A DNA stretch of 64,000 bases from Coffea arabica (taxonomy: Eukaryota; Streptophyta; Magnoliopsida; Gentianales; Rubiaceae): assembly GCF_036785885.1 (NCBI RefSeq), contig NC_092317.1:9116501-9180500 (forward strand), given 5' to 3'. Below, in pieces: positions 46,016 through 62,110 of this stretch; the first letter of the stretch is position 1; each line of letters starts with the position of its first letter. The translations under genes and the position numbers were made by a program. The notes below the pieces were generated by a model. It saw only the letters and a list, made by a program, of their open reading frames with translations. It ran no database searches and had not been told where the DNA came from.

Positions 46016-46509
46016 TAACCCAGACTCATGATGAGAGGATTTCTCTCATCTGACGCAATTCAGACAAAAGGGGGGTAAAAACAATGTCCCATTCCAACTG
46101 CTGAAGGTATCTGCCCTATTCAACTTTCCAGTACCGACACTGTTAAAAAGAACAGGAGATGGAAAACTGTCGTAATAAACGATGTAGATGGAATGAAAAA
46201 CAACCTTTAGCATAACAAAGTAATGAATAATTTACACCACACAATCTTCAACAGTGACTTCTAAACATACCTCATTCCCAGTACATGATCAAAAACAAAG
46301 AATTCCCACTACATGAAACCAAATCAAATTGCATCCTATCACCAATTAATTTCAAACCCTCCCCCCGCCTCCCGTCCCCTTTTGCCTTTCTTTTTTCTTC
46401 CCAAAAATGAAGAAAATACAACCAGTTTTTCTATGTCCTACAAGTCTACATTAAAAGGCAAATGGCTTCAAAATGGTTTTGCACTAACTAGTGCTAAAGC
46501 AACTACTAA

Positions 46510-49500
46510 CTAGACTGTATTAGGCCTTTGAGGCAGCAAAAGATTGTAGAACTTATCATGCAAGAAGAAATGTTTCCCTTTGCTGTCAATGGCTTTTTTC
46601 CAGCCACACCATCCACCACTGACTATCCTTTTGAGATCATCAGTGCCGGTATAGTGAGGATCAAGTATAAGAAATGCACAATCTCCACTTACTTCATTAT
46701 AATCAACACCTAGAAGAGTATATGCCAGGACACCACCACCTGCAATATATATTGAGTGGTAAGGGTTTGACTACATATTTCGACTGGCCAATAAGTCACA
46801 AAAGCAAATTTCCTTGATTACTGAAGCATCATAAATTAATGGAAAAAAAAAAACACATAGTGTCATATATTAATGGAAAGGAAAGAGTAGAATATGTATA
46901 ACTGACCAATCATGACAGGTGTTCCTTGAGTATCAAAATGCAATGCCAGCTCTCGACATTTCTCAGGAAGCTCAGCTCCAGATCTGACATTTATCACTTT
47001 ACAACTAACCTGTTGATAAACAATTTACTTTATAAGTTTAAAGAATACATCTGTGGATCGAGATCTATACTAATGCTGTATCAAGTATACAAGCAAGTGA
47101 TTCCCGCAATGTACCAATCTAGAACAGAAAAAGAATTTGCTAAAGCACTTATGACTTACACAGAACAGCAAAATGACTAATTTAAATTTCCAATACTGCA
47201 CATCAGAGTCATAAGAAGAAATTCACATATACCCCAAGAAGCTTGTCTAACACAAAGCTCAACTCGATAGCTCCAATCCACTCACGTGACCCTATAAAAG
47301 AAGGATCCTTGTCGCCAATCTCCACAAGTGTCTGTTGTATTTCCCTGAAAAGTGGATTTTGCCACTAAGATGAAGCAAAATGGATACTAAAAATACCAAA
47401 CACTAGGCTACTTTGCAGCAAAGTATTATGCATAGCCATCTACAAGAGATTATTTCTACCCATCACTCATAACTGCAATAATTTGCTTTCAAGATATTTT
47501 AGACTTTCTACTTTCAAAGGTCAAGTATAGGCTAATGTGGTCACTATAACTACATGGCATTACTCTCTACTTTGAAACATGACTTATATAATATCTCACT
47601 TGAAACTTGAACAGAAGCACTTCTCCAAATCCAGTGACAAGTTTGACAATCAAACTCCTGTTCTTGTAGAATGTTGTTTATTACAATATTATTCATTAGG
47701 CTTCAGAGATACAAAATCTAGTATATTCTTACTCAATCTATTCATTCCTGTTGCCTTTTTTATCTTGATTGGTTCGTAGGAGTAAGTATACTTTTTTCAT
47801 GCAAATATGGATGTGAAATCGGATACAATGTCCACTGATTGTAAACAGAATAAGTTCCTTTTCTTAAATTAACTTGATTGTATCAGGACTCACATATATG
47901 CCAAAAGTTTGAAAAACTAAAATGTGCATAGAGTTTTCTTTGTCTAATGAATATGACAATGAACTCGCCTTACACCAAGCAAAGCATAACAAAACTAATC
48001 CATCATTTTTACAAATTCAAATAAGCAGTAGTGGTGATCTTCAGTTTTTGACCAAAAAAGGAAAAATTAGTGGTGATCCTCAGCAAGAAACTTTGATACC
48101 TGTGTGAAGGAACATCAATTCCACTGTAATGTTGGAGCCTAAACCAGGAAACAATAGCCTGCAGAGAACGATAAGCACACCCCCAGCCCTGGTAGTTTCA
48201 TTTTCACATATAATCAATTGTAAGGAAAACCAAGAATTACAAGTATAAAAAGGATGGCACTCAATTGCTATCTGAAAAATCTGTACTATCAAACAACAGA
48301 AAGCATTTATTTATCCAAAATATGACAAAAGTAATTAGCCAAGCAATTGAGAAATAACATATCAACCACAATAAGCACATATTAGATCCAGAGTAAAATT
48401 GATGACATTTATTAGTATAACACGAAAAACTGAATTAAAAAATCAATATAAACATAAATGCCCTAAAATCTCAAGGTTGGACCTTCCAAAAGCCATCAAA
48501 ATTTGAAAACCAATGAGCATCCAAAAATAATCTCTCGCCTAACAAAAACTAAGCAGATGAAAATTTTAATTGTCAGAGAGGAAGCTGAAAAAGTACTATC
48601 CTAAAGGTGTATATAGCAGCTTTTATAATAGTTAGTTTTGACATTTATACTTCAGTTAATTTGTAATTTGAAGACTCACTTGATATATAATCCTGTGCTA
48701 TTTCCAAATACTAAAGTTATTCAGGCATTTGATTTTTTACCATTTGATCTTTAGGAGGCCAACCTTTTGATAATGTTAAGGAAGCTTTCAAAGACTTAGA
48801 TATGTCAATTTTAACTTAACTTCTTGAGGTAATATAACTGTATTATCAATTTCAAATTCAAATATATTGCTGCTTCACTTTCTTAAGAACCTTAGGTAAA
48901 GGCTGTTACTTTTCGTCAACAATTAACACAACCCACAAGTATTTTCAGAATACAAAGGCTGTTACTTTTCCACCTTCTTGTGCTTTAGCCTAAAGCCTCC
49001 AGGTACTGATTAAAAGGATATATGCAAATTCAGAATACCAAGATGTTCTAATTTCTGCACTAGCAAAAGTGAAGATCCAGCTCACCCGCTTAATAAAAGT
49101 TGAAATTTTTACTAGTCAATAGTTGATTCACAAACTTCCAGGCAATCTGGAAACTGACCATGTACTTAAAACAAGATTAAGTGAATACAACTCAATCTTA
49201 AGAAACATGACATATGGCAGGTTCTATCCCAAAAAATTACTTATTGAATTGCACCAAAAGGTTATTACCGAATCGTCAAATCCATCAAGGAGGTAATGAT
49301 AGTATTCATAGGAACCTTGAATAAGAGACACTGTGCCCCCAGAGACTGCAAAAATCATCAGGATATACCAAAATGGTACAATCCAATATAAAGCATCAAA
49401 ATAGATGCACTCTCAAGCAACATGGAAGTGCAAATGTACAGACCAAGAAAGTCACTTACCCCCACTGCTTGGGATACCAAGATGAACATCTTTAAGCAAA

Positions 49501-52500
49501 GATGAACCTGAATCAAATGTACACAAGACAATGAGCACATCAGTGCAACAAAACTATAGCTTTGCATTTCCAGTAACATGAAATGAAATCTTCTGTTTAA
49601 AAATACCTTTCCTAAGTGCACTGCCAGTAGTTTTATTGTCCTTAACAGATAAGTTAATGGCATTCACGACTCTTAGGAGTGGACGATCTAATGGCAATCC
49701 AAATCTAATATGAAGGGTTTTTCTGGTTTCAACTGCAAAAAGAAAATTAGATACAAAGTATTCAAGAGCCTGTGAAACATACGCAGAATAATAATACTAA
49801 ACAAATGATTACTCATTTAGAAACTTCTAGTCCCTAGATAAAGGCAGATACTTTTGTCTTTCAATCTCTCCTTTTGCTTTTTTCATTTTTCACTCACCCT
49901 GGGGCACAAAGTGATGTTTTCTGCAGCACACATGAACTTTAAGCAAAGAATAATTGGAAAGAAAAATTTGCCACTGAACCATTTTGATAAATGTGACCAG
50001 AGCATCTTTCACCCATATATTGCAAATCATGCCAGAAAAGCTAGAGTTTTTCATTCTTCAGTGTGTTCTGCTTCTCAATCAGATCCTCATCGTTTGTGAC
50101 ATGACAAAATTCTTTTTTAAAATTTTGCGCAGAAAAAAAACGGAAAAAGGAGGAACTAGATTCTTCTAAGATCCATCTTATTCAGCATTTTTTACGCATA
50201 ACGTACATTACTTCATGCAAAATTTAACTGGTAATTTAAGGTCGAAATCCACATCACCTTGCTTCATTTCCATTTCCCCATAACTGAGTTCATAAAAAAT
50301 GGTAATGGGAATAAAAAATCCAGGAGGAACAAAGTGGTATGGTTGTAGCTGCACAATCACAAAAAATTTTGGTCATTTCACAAAAACAGCTATCAAAGTT
50401 TCACAAAGCAAATCAATAAGGTCTAAATTAGAGAACAGCAAAATGCTTTCCCAGTAAGAATGAGCAAAAGCTTCTACAGAAAACTCAACATGACAAACTT
50501 TTCATGAAATGAAAGTGGAAAAACTTGAGATGCATGCACATTAATGTGATGCTCGTTGTGACACAAGAGTAGTAAGCTTTTATTAATTTGATATCTAGAA
50601 GTGCAAGAATGATCAGCTTCAGCCACCCATTCCTGACACAATTATCATCGTTTTCATGGATAATTAAAAAATTAACCGGAGTTTGGAAGCTGGTCACAAA
50701 AACCTGCGGATGTTCTGTTAAAAGATGGGACAAGATCTTGTTTCTCATTGAAAGTATCTGATCAACAAGTGCAGGAATGATCAACTTGGAAACTGCAGCG
50801 GCCAATGAAAGATCCTTTGCTGCATAACAGAGCACTTCTAGTTTATGATCCACAACCAAAACTTTAGCATCTTCCACTGCTGAAAAGAGAACAAGTTAGT
50901 GAACAAGCTGGTTTGTAAATCAGAATAAATTATCAATACAGATACACTCCAAAACAATGACAAAGCTGAATGAATAGGGAACCCTTATGAATCTTTAAAT
51001 GTTAAAATGATTCACTAGACATAGCTCAGTGAAAAGTCAATACCAGGATAATATTCAGCAATAGGTGCAGCAGGTTTTAGAGACCTTTTTGATCTGTTAC
51101 TCAGGATACTCACATGGATTATATCTGCATACTAAGAAGTGTAACCATTAAAAGGGCACTCAAAAAGATTGATAAGACACAGAAAATTTTTTAAAAATGT
51201 TTCCTAAGTCTGTTAGAAATATACAGAACCACATGAGAAGGACTTTGTGTAGAAACCCTTGTTAAATTTACCTCCTCAATAGAAGTATAAGATATCGCTT
51301 TCCCAGCCTTCAAGCAAAGGTCAGAACAAGCAAACGTCTTTACTTTAGATTCTTGAGAAGTTGTACTTGACATTTCCTTGTGCAGCTCCAAATCTGTGCC
51401 AGAAAGGACGACAGGTTGTTCGCCTGCTGAAGGTCCATTAGCTTCCATAATGTATGTGGTTTTCAGATCCACCAAATTACTCACGACAACTTCAGTAGCA
51501 CGAATGTACATCTTCTCCACTTCTGTCAAATGCATATAGTAGTTAACAACCTCAAAGATCTTGTCAATTAAACACACATCTCAAATTAAAACAAAAAGAA
51601 AAAAAATTATAGAAACATGAAGAAAGAAGCTATGTGGCATAATCTGTTTACTCATTCAAACAAACTGAAAACCAATATGTAACAGAGTAACATACTCTTG
51701 CACTTGGTTATTGAACGCAACTATAGACTACTAGTTATAGCAGTAAGTCCAGGAAATGTAATCAGGCAATTTCCTGGCCCATCCACCGCCTTGTCCAGGG
51801 ACAGATGTTCCTGATGGCCGAATAAAGCATAATATGAATAAAGGAACTCCATCCTAGATGTCATGTTGATTGTGGATTACCAACAAGCAAATTGATAGAA
51901 ATTGGGAGGAAAACCACAAAGACCGATTGAGGATTAGCGTGACAAGGACTGAGCATCTCTTTCAGTCTTAAGCATAAATAATGCTCTGTCACACAAAAGT
52001 TGGCTAGAACTGGACCTAATGCAGGACTTTGATTCCTATAGTGTGTAAACTCTACAAAAGCAAACTGAACCTTACAATCATCATAAATGTTGAGATTCTT
52101 TAGTGCCCAAAGCTTTATGAGCAATTGAGCATGTCCGACAGTTATTTCAAAAAAAAATATGCTGATTTTGAATAAATCAATTCCTGTTGATTTGGGACAA
52201 TCAAACTGTTTATCTCTCATTTCTTCGAGCCCACTATTACACCTAGCATTTCTACTTTTTGTTCTTTTTTATTCTGCCTTCAAGAAAAAAACACCATCAA
52301 GTCTGTTCAACCAGCTGCAAGCATCAATTATGAATTCACAAAACAATTTTTTGTCTTATACAGACGCAACTGCCAGTAGAAGTTAAGAAGTGCCTCAAAC
52401 CTTTCAAATTCCTTAAAATTCTGTATTTTCCAGTAATTTAACAGCCAACTATTTACACTATCCTAACAGGAGGACACATGTCTTGAGCAATTTTCAATAT

Positions 52501-53598
52501 AAGCTCACACATAGATCCCATGAATGCTTGGTATGACTGATGTTATTTCTCCATTCACCAACAAGATTGAAAAATATGCGTCCATTTTATTTGGCAAAGC
52601 TTGTCAACAAGTTGGTTACCAATCCATAAACCAATGCAGAGGGATTTATTTCTTCAGAGCAACTTGTAACAAATATCTTAACCTAAACATTGGTTGTCGT
52701 ATAAATTGAATTAAATGACCCACTGATCATAATTCTTAAAATGCTGATCTCAAAAGCAATGCAACAACATTAAAAAGAAACATGCCTCCATAATCCTTAC
52801 ACCGAGTGATCACCAATAAGCCCCTATCAATAGTTAACTATGAAACCATAAAACTAAATTTGCGCACATCTGATTCACAATATCATACTCTGAACTACCA
52901 CACACTAACCACATATTTTTTTCAGTCAAACCAAAAAAGAAGGAAATGATTTACCTTTCGGATTTTTGGGTGGATAGTATACTGGAAACTTAATCTGAAG
53001 CTCGCATTGCAGTAAACAACCTCTCTCCCACACATACTTCTCAGGCTGTTCTTCATATAAAATTGAACTAATCTTCTCAATCTTTTTCACATTTCCAGTC
53101 TTGAACGTAAAGAACTGGACATCGCCAGCATTATTCAAATCCACCACTCCTCCAACCAACATTTGATCCTTTTCGGAAAAGCCTCCTCCAGCATCACCAT
53201 ACAACAGCTTCCTCAATCTAACAGCAGCATCAACAGCCTCGCCAACCGAATTCTCAAAATTTGGATCATTTTTCACTATCAATGCCCCAATCACCTCAAA
53301 ACCCTTTGGAAGCAGTATCCTTATATCATCTGCTCAACCCCACACCCAAAAAAATAATCACAATTTTGATCATCGTTTTGTACATTATGCAGCCAAGGGA
53401 CAAGAGAATACCTGATTCTTTGGAGAAATCTGCAGAATTGATGCATCGAATAGTTGCGATGATGGTGGGGGAAGGGAAGAATGGGGAGCCGATTAGCCAC
53501 CGAATTTGGGGGATTTCTGCCGATTGATCATGGAGTTTTGGGAGAACAAGTTTCCGGCAGAGGATCCGGATATTCGAGTTCTGGATATCGGTATCCAT
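46510..53598 (-). CDS. UFSP2: UFM1-specific protease, UFSP2 type (peptidase C78)
   Basis: Thirteen exons join in phase to 650 aa: 53598-53412, 53329-52955, 51522-51272, 51131-51044, 50879-50704, 50348-50258, 49732-49607, 49507-49460, 49345-49269, 48188-48100, 47344-47233, 47009-46907, 46739-46510. All junctions are GT..AG. The long N-terminal half ([20 protein letters not shown] onward) is the non-catalytic UFSP2 extension. The C78 domain has the nucleophile motif [13 protein letters not shown], placing Cys at about 477, and DPHYTG, placing Asp 601 and His 603 as the catalytic pair. The enzyme matures pro-UFM1 and removes UFM1 from targets such as ribosomal protein uL24 (RPL26) at the ER. Length and order fit the plant family (At3g48380 by memory). 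Nothing is missing. Exon 4 uses the TTCTTAG acceptor at 51,132, because the nearer GCAG would put a stop in frame. Confidence 0.95.
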
Positions 53599-53619
53599 GG
53601 ATGGATTATTACTTGTGTT

Positions 53620-54640
53620 GAAACACGATAACTGGTTTTGGACTTTTATATGAATTGAATCGGGGAAGACAGACAGGGTTTTGAATGGGTTTATAACCGT
53701 TAACCCGTAAACTGAAAAGGGTCAAAATAAGGAAGAGCAGAAAATTCTCTAATTCTTATATTATTGGAAACAGCCAAATTGGGCAAATTGTTAGCATAGT
53801 CCATAACAATATATTGCTCAATTATACTTTTTAGTCACGTACACTGAAATATTAATAATTTGATTTTTTTTAAAATAAATGTGTACGATAATAATTTGAT
53901 GTATATGAAGTGAAAAAAAATGATTAAAATGGTTCACGAAAAATATAATATTTTTTTAGAAAAAAATAGCAATCCAAACAAGATGTTTCCTGATCGATTT
54001 ACATTTCACCATCCAATATTTGGAGTACCAGCAAAAATCATTGTTCTGTTATTGATTTTCGACAATCAATTTCAAATCAATGAGAATTCAGAAGTGGAAT
54101 AAGTGCTGAGGCATCAAACTGAATTTTAAATCTTGGAATCCAAATTCAGAACTCCAACAACCTTGAACCGCTATAGATATACTCGGCGAATTTGAACTCT
54201 GACCTTTCCAAAAGTAACCAACCACCAGCAAATTGTGCTTGTGGCCACTTGGTGAATTTGGAGACTCTTTCGGGAGTTACAGCATACAGGTTGAGGGTTT
54301 AATCCATGATTCCCACAATAATTTCCATCAAAGAAGGATATGCTAGCCCAAGGACTTGTGGCTCTCTACTCTTTTGAAAGGATAAACTTCTTATGAAACC
54401 AGAGATCTATACTCTAGTTAGGGGTTGTTCTTTTAGCTCATCTCTTCAAAATGACACCAATCAAAATTTCTGGTCTCAAGCTGTATGCCCATGTGCAATT
54501 GCAGAACATCATGGGATAATCTTTTTGCAGTTCTGACAATGCTTTTATCTTCATTGCATATGTTGCAACATCAAAGCAGCAAGGTAGGATGTTTATGCAA
54601 GCTTCATCTGGAGATTACAAAACAGCATTAGCTGATGCAA
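53620..54640. other. UFSP2 promoter and intergenic spacer
   Basis: AT-rich. On the minus strand near 54,190-54,210 AGGTCAGAGTTCAAATTCG resembles a tRNA-type B box and may be a SINE relic. No gene recognised. Confidence 0.35.
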
Positions 54641-54883
54641 CAAGCAATGGCTTTAAAACTTGACAATAAACTGATTCATATACATCACTTATTAGTTCAC
54701 CATTTTTCGTTACTCATCATTACATAAACGACTTCATTTGCCAGACGGCAGAGTCGAACCACAATCTAAAACGATCTATAACTATCATAACTCAGAATCA
54801 ACGAGGAAACGGCCAACCGAAAGCATCTAAACCAACACCCAAAGAAGTACCAGTAGAAGCCCTTCATCCAGGTTGTTCATCTC

Positions 54884-58310
<3,427 letters not shown>

Positions 58311-58336
58311 AATGTATTAATTTTATATACATTAAC

Positions 58337-58445
58337 CATGGATACACTAGCACCATTAAATTCATGCTATTCAATTTTAATTTAAATTTGAACTTCATTT
58401 TAATACATATATGCAGACATTCAATGACGCTAGTGTATACAAGTT
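58337..58445. mobile_element. short fold-back MITE
   Basis: Inverted arms GGATACACTAGCACCATTAA (from 58,340) and CATTCAATGACGCTAGTGTA (to about 58,441) flank an AT-rich spacer. The TATACACT core recalls the MITE at 41-185. Boundaries are approximate. Confidence 0.45.
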
Positions 58446-58459
58446 AACTCCTAAGAAAA

Positions 58460-58880
58460 ATGTGGAATTATTACAAATTTTGTGCTAAATTTCAAGTCCA
58501 TTTAGTCCCTACCATTAAGCTTACTCTACAACCAAAATTGTGATGGCTAAGAACCCATTCCCGATCATTTGACTTTATATGTCCACTGAGTATAGAATTA
58601 TGATGGCCAAGAACCCATCATTTGACTTTTTACATCCATTGAGTATAGAATTGTGATGGCTAAGAATCCATTCCCGATCATTTGAGTTTATATATCCATC
58701 GAGCACCAATTGCAAAGACGACAAACAATTTAAGATTGACTCCCATGAGTTTTGATTCGATCTCAACTGCTAATCCTGTAATCATGCATTATTGATCAAT
58801 TAGAGTCTATAGATCATTTGGTATCAATCTCAAATGGCGATGAGCGGTTGAGATGGACTCTAGTGAGTTTCAAGCCAAAC
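58460..58880. repeat. short direct repeats
   Basis: ATAGAATT.TGATGGC(C/T)AAGAA occurs at about 58,590 and 58,645, with a related TGTGATGGCTAAGAACCCAT at about 58,541, alternating with CATTTGA.TTTATAT..CCA units. These look like three degenerate tandem units of about 50 bases. Non-coding. Confidence 0.5.
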
Positions 58881-58984
58881 TCCATTTCCAATATATATAT
58901 ATTTTTTAAAATATAGAATGTTCTTAGCAAGTGAGTTTGTGTCATGTTTTAGAAAGACAAGTTTTTCTTTCAAACCATCTAAGA

Positions 58985-59670
58985 TAACATGTATTAAAAA
59001 GGAAAAAAAAATACCAACGTCCTTCCACCATTATCAGCTCCACCACTTAGCCCAAAAACCAATTATTGCATCTTTCCCCCTCCTCAAAAAAAACCCTCCC
59101 AAAACTATCCACCACCTCTTTTTTCTCCTCTTTCCTTTTCCTCTCTCTCTCTTTTCCCCTTGCTTATCCGATCTCCCTACCTCGCCATCATCCCTCATAG
59201 TCATCCCCCCTTCTTCTCTTCCTTCTTTCTCTTCCTTTCCCTCTATCCCTACCACTACACCTCTTGATTTGGATAGATTTATTACAGGACTAGAGAAAAG
59301 GAAGAAGAAGTAGGGAAGGGGGGAGTGAAGGGTATGAGAAGAGAGAAGAGAAGTTGAGGGTTGGGGGGAAGAGAGAGAGCGGCGATAATGGATAAGCGAG
59401 AGATAGGTAGTGGGGAAGTGAGAAAAGATGAAGATGAATCTAGTGATGGGTGGAAGGGGAAGAAAATAGATGTAAAGGAAATAGGTGGTGGAAGAAGAAG
59501 GATAAAAGGGAAAAAAATTGTAAGGGTGGTGGTCAATGATTGAGAAAGCATAGTAGAGAGGATGGAGAAGATGGCTTGTGATGGGTAGTGGGAAAAATGG
59601 ATGTTTTGAATATTTAGACAAATATCAATTTTTTCTAAAACTTTTAAAATGTCTACCATGAGTTACAATA
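58985..59670. repeat. pyrimidine-to-purine switching element, copy A
   Basis: The plus strand is nearly pure pyrimidine with A spacers from about 59,020 to 59,260 and then strongly purine-rich from about 59,285 to 59,580, so the halves are loosely self-complementary. The right flank contains GAGTTACAATAAAA. Long open frames on both strands here are low-complexity artefacts, not genes. Confidence 0.5.
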
Positions 59671-59929
59671 AAAGGTTTTTATGTTTTTCTTGATTTCTTC
59701 AAGTTGTATGATTTTTAAGTTAGTTTGGCGTGAATAACAAAGGCTAGAGCACTTGCCAAAATTTTGCCACCACCCAATGATACTGTTTGAAACTATAGAT
59801 GGATTTGGGGAATAAAGAAGAACATAAGAAAAACAATGAATATTTTAGAAACCATACAAAATGATGGCGGGTTTGGAAAGTTTGTTTTTTTTTCCACAAA
59901 CTATTTGTCTCAAATACACCGAACAAAAA

Positions 59930-60480
59930 AATTAAAAAATAAAATAATTCCTACCATCACCATAGAATACCATCCACCACCGCCATCACCCTCTGTCTCC
60001 TCATTCTCTCTCCTCTATCTCCCTCTTTCTCCCCCTTATTCCTCCTTGCTCCTTGCTCTTCCTCCCTTCCCTTCCTTCCACCTCCTCCTCACTCTTCCTC
60101 TCCCTTGCATCTTTCTTGCTACTAAAGCTCCTCCCCTTCCCTTACCTTTTCTGATTGCGACCAAAGCCCTTTTAGTCGCAACCAAATTTGACCTCTCTTT
60201 GGTTGAGACCATTGCGACTAGAAGGATGACGGAGGAGAAGGGGATCTAGTCGGGAAAGGGAAGGGATGGAACGGGAGAAGAGGAGGAAAAAAAGGAAAGG
60301 AAGGGGAGGAAGAAAGAGAGAAAGGATAAGAGAGAGGGAAGAGAAAGGAGGTGGCCATGGTGGTAGGTGTTGGTAGATGGTGATGAATAGTGTTATTTTT
60401 AAATTTTAAAAAATATTTCAATAAAATTTTAAATTTTAAAAATACTCCAACAAAGAATTACAATAAAAAAAAATTTCATG
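59930..60480. repeat. pyrimidine-to-purine switching element, copy B
   Basis: Same layout as copy A: pyrimidine-rich at about 59,965-60,140, purine-rich at about 60,235-60,350, then AATTACAATAAAA near the right edge. Shared edge words and orientation suggest one repeat family. Boundaries are approximate and no target duplication was identified. Confidence 0.45.
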
Positions 60481-60489
60481 ATGTTATAG

Positions 60490-61470
60490 TGTAATATTTT
60501 AAAAACACTTTTAAAAGCACCTAATTCATACGAAGCCAATATTATTCTAGTGAAAGTTGAAGGGAAGGCATGAGTTAATTGAAGGGGTGTATTCTTTACA
60601 TACTCAAATTTTGAGAAGTCTAACTATACTTTGATTAAATGTCAAGATTTAGTTTGTTATTTGGTTACTCCTTAGAATTTGATATGTTATTTGGTTAAAT
60701 CTTAGGAAAGATAAATATAATTAACCCTACTTTTTTCAAAGAAATAAAATCAAATTGGATAAGTGCCTAATGTAAGGGCTTGAAGGCGTAAGAGATATAT
60801 AATTCTATGGATGTACTATATGATATCTTGAGTGTACCACCTAGCACTCAGTGACACTTATACTAACACAAGTTAATTTAATTGATAAAGACGAGTATTC
60901 TCTACAAGTGGCATATGATCTCCCAGGCATTCCCTAACCCATAGTAGTGATCGAAATTGAATGGTTGTTATCAGTTAATGACAATATATTCTTTATTTTT
61001 TTCTCTTTTCCTTTAATCAAAATGAAATTTTAGTTCAACTTTTTTTTGATCAAATTTCAATTTTCAAAAATATATAGGTGCAGTCTCTAAAATCTAAACA
61101 CAATTTCAATTTGCTTACTTTTATTACAACTCATTAAAAAAATCATTTATATTAACGGTCCACACACACGCATCTTTCTATGTATGAGTGTGAGGGGGAG
61201 TTTGGTATTAAAATTTTGTGTCATTTTTTAAAAAAAAATTTACCCCTATAAAAAGTAAAAATTTACTAAAGATAACTATTAATAACTTCCAATAACTTCT
61301 AATTTGGCAACTTCTAATAACTCCCACACCCAATAACTTCTATTTGTTTCTTTATTTGTTTGTCAAAAAAAGTCATTGTCATTACTTTTTTTTTTTTTTA
61401 CTTCTATTGATTTTAATATAAACAACTAAATTTAAATTTGTTTGACTTTTTCTTAATTTGCACACCTATG
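60490..61470. other. intergenic, no gene seen
   Basis: AT-rich with several A and T runs. No coding exon, RNA gene or element end recognised. Confidence 0.45.
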
Positions 61471-61483
61471 GGGGTGCTTTTTC

Positions 61484-61884
61484 GAGAGCAGATCCTCTGT
61501 CCAATATTTTGTGTCCAATTTGCTGTCCAAAGTTTCACTTATTATATCTGCTGATGTGGCAACTAAAAATAGGTGGCTGTTTGGCTGCCTTATACTTCTT
61601 TTTCTTTCTTCTTTTTGGATTTCCTTTGTTTACACAACTTTGTTACAATTCCCATCTTTTTTAAAACAAAGTATTAAGGATTTCAAATGTTTTAAAAAAG
61701 ATGGGAATTGTAACAAAGTTGTGTAAACAAAGGAAATCCGAAAAAGAAAAATAAAAAGAAGTATAAGGCAGTCAAACAGCCACCTATTTTTAATTGACAC
61801 ATCAGCAGATATAATAAGTGAAATTACGTAATTTCACGTGGACGTGAAATTGGACACAAAATATTGGACAGAGGATCTGCACTC
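61484..61884. mobile_element. Mutator-type fold-back MITE, 401 bp
   Basis: Nearly the whole element is an inverted repeat: the left arm opens GAGAGCAGATCCTCTGTCCA and the right arm is its complement from a matching GAGTGCAGATCCTCTG end. The inner arms (AGATGGGAATTGTAACAAAG and its complement) meet in a short loop near 61,680. The flanks TGCTTTTTC (61,475-61,483) and TGCTTTTCC (61,885-61,893) agree at 8 of 9 bases, a 9-bp duplication as for Mutator-like elements. It ends about 225 bp before the thiamine pyrophosphokinase ATG. Confidence 0.8.
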
Positions 61885-62110
61885 TGCTTTTCCCACTGTA
61901 TAGAGAAAAAGTCAGAGTCGCCCGGAATGCGGGATTGGGCATGCGGCGATCGGCATATGCTGGTAGTTGTCTTGTAGCGGAAAGATAACGGAGTCGATCG
62001 TCTTTTCTGTTTCCCTCTCCCGCCGTAACCAAACTGCATATTCCTCGCTCACAAAGCGTAGTCAATCGGCTTCAGCTGCCGGGACGGCGGCGGAGCAAGT
62101 TAGTCTAGCC

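Noticed and set aside
51120-51130. GCAG acceptor for UFSP2 exon 4
   Set aside because: Using it would read ATA TAA, an immediate stop; the TTCTTAG acceptor seven bases upstream on the gene strand gives [10 protein letters not shown] in phase.
59034-59621. 195-codon minus-strand open frame and the overlapping plus-strand frame at 58,918-59,313
   Set aside because: Both are products of the polypyrimidine/polypurine composition; the peptides are Ser/Pro/Phe or Lys/Arg/Glu low complexity with no family features.
61967-62110. 48-residue N-terminal extension of thiamine pyrophosphokinase
   Set aside because: It opens from a TTG, and the family N terminus aligns with MDVMIHSS at 62,111.
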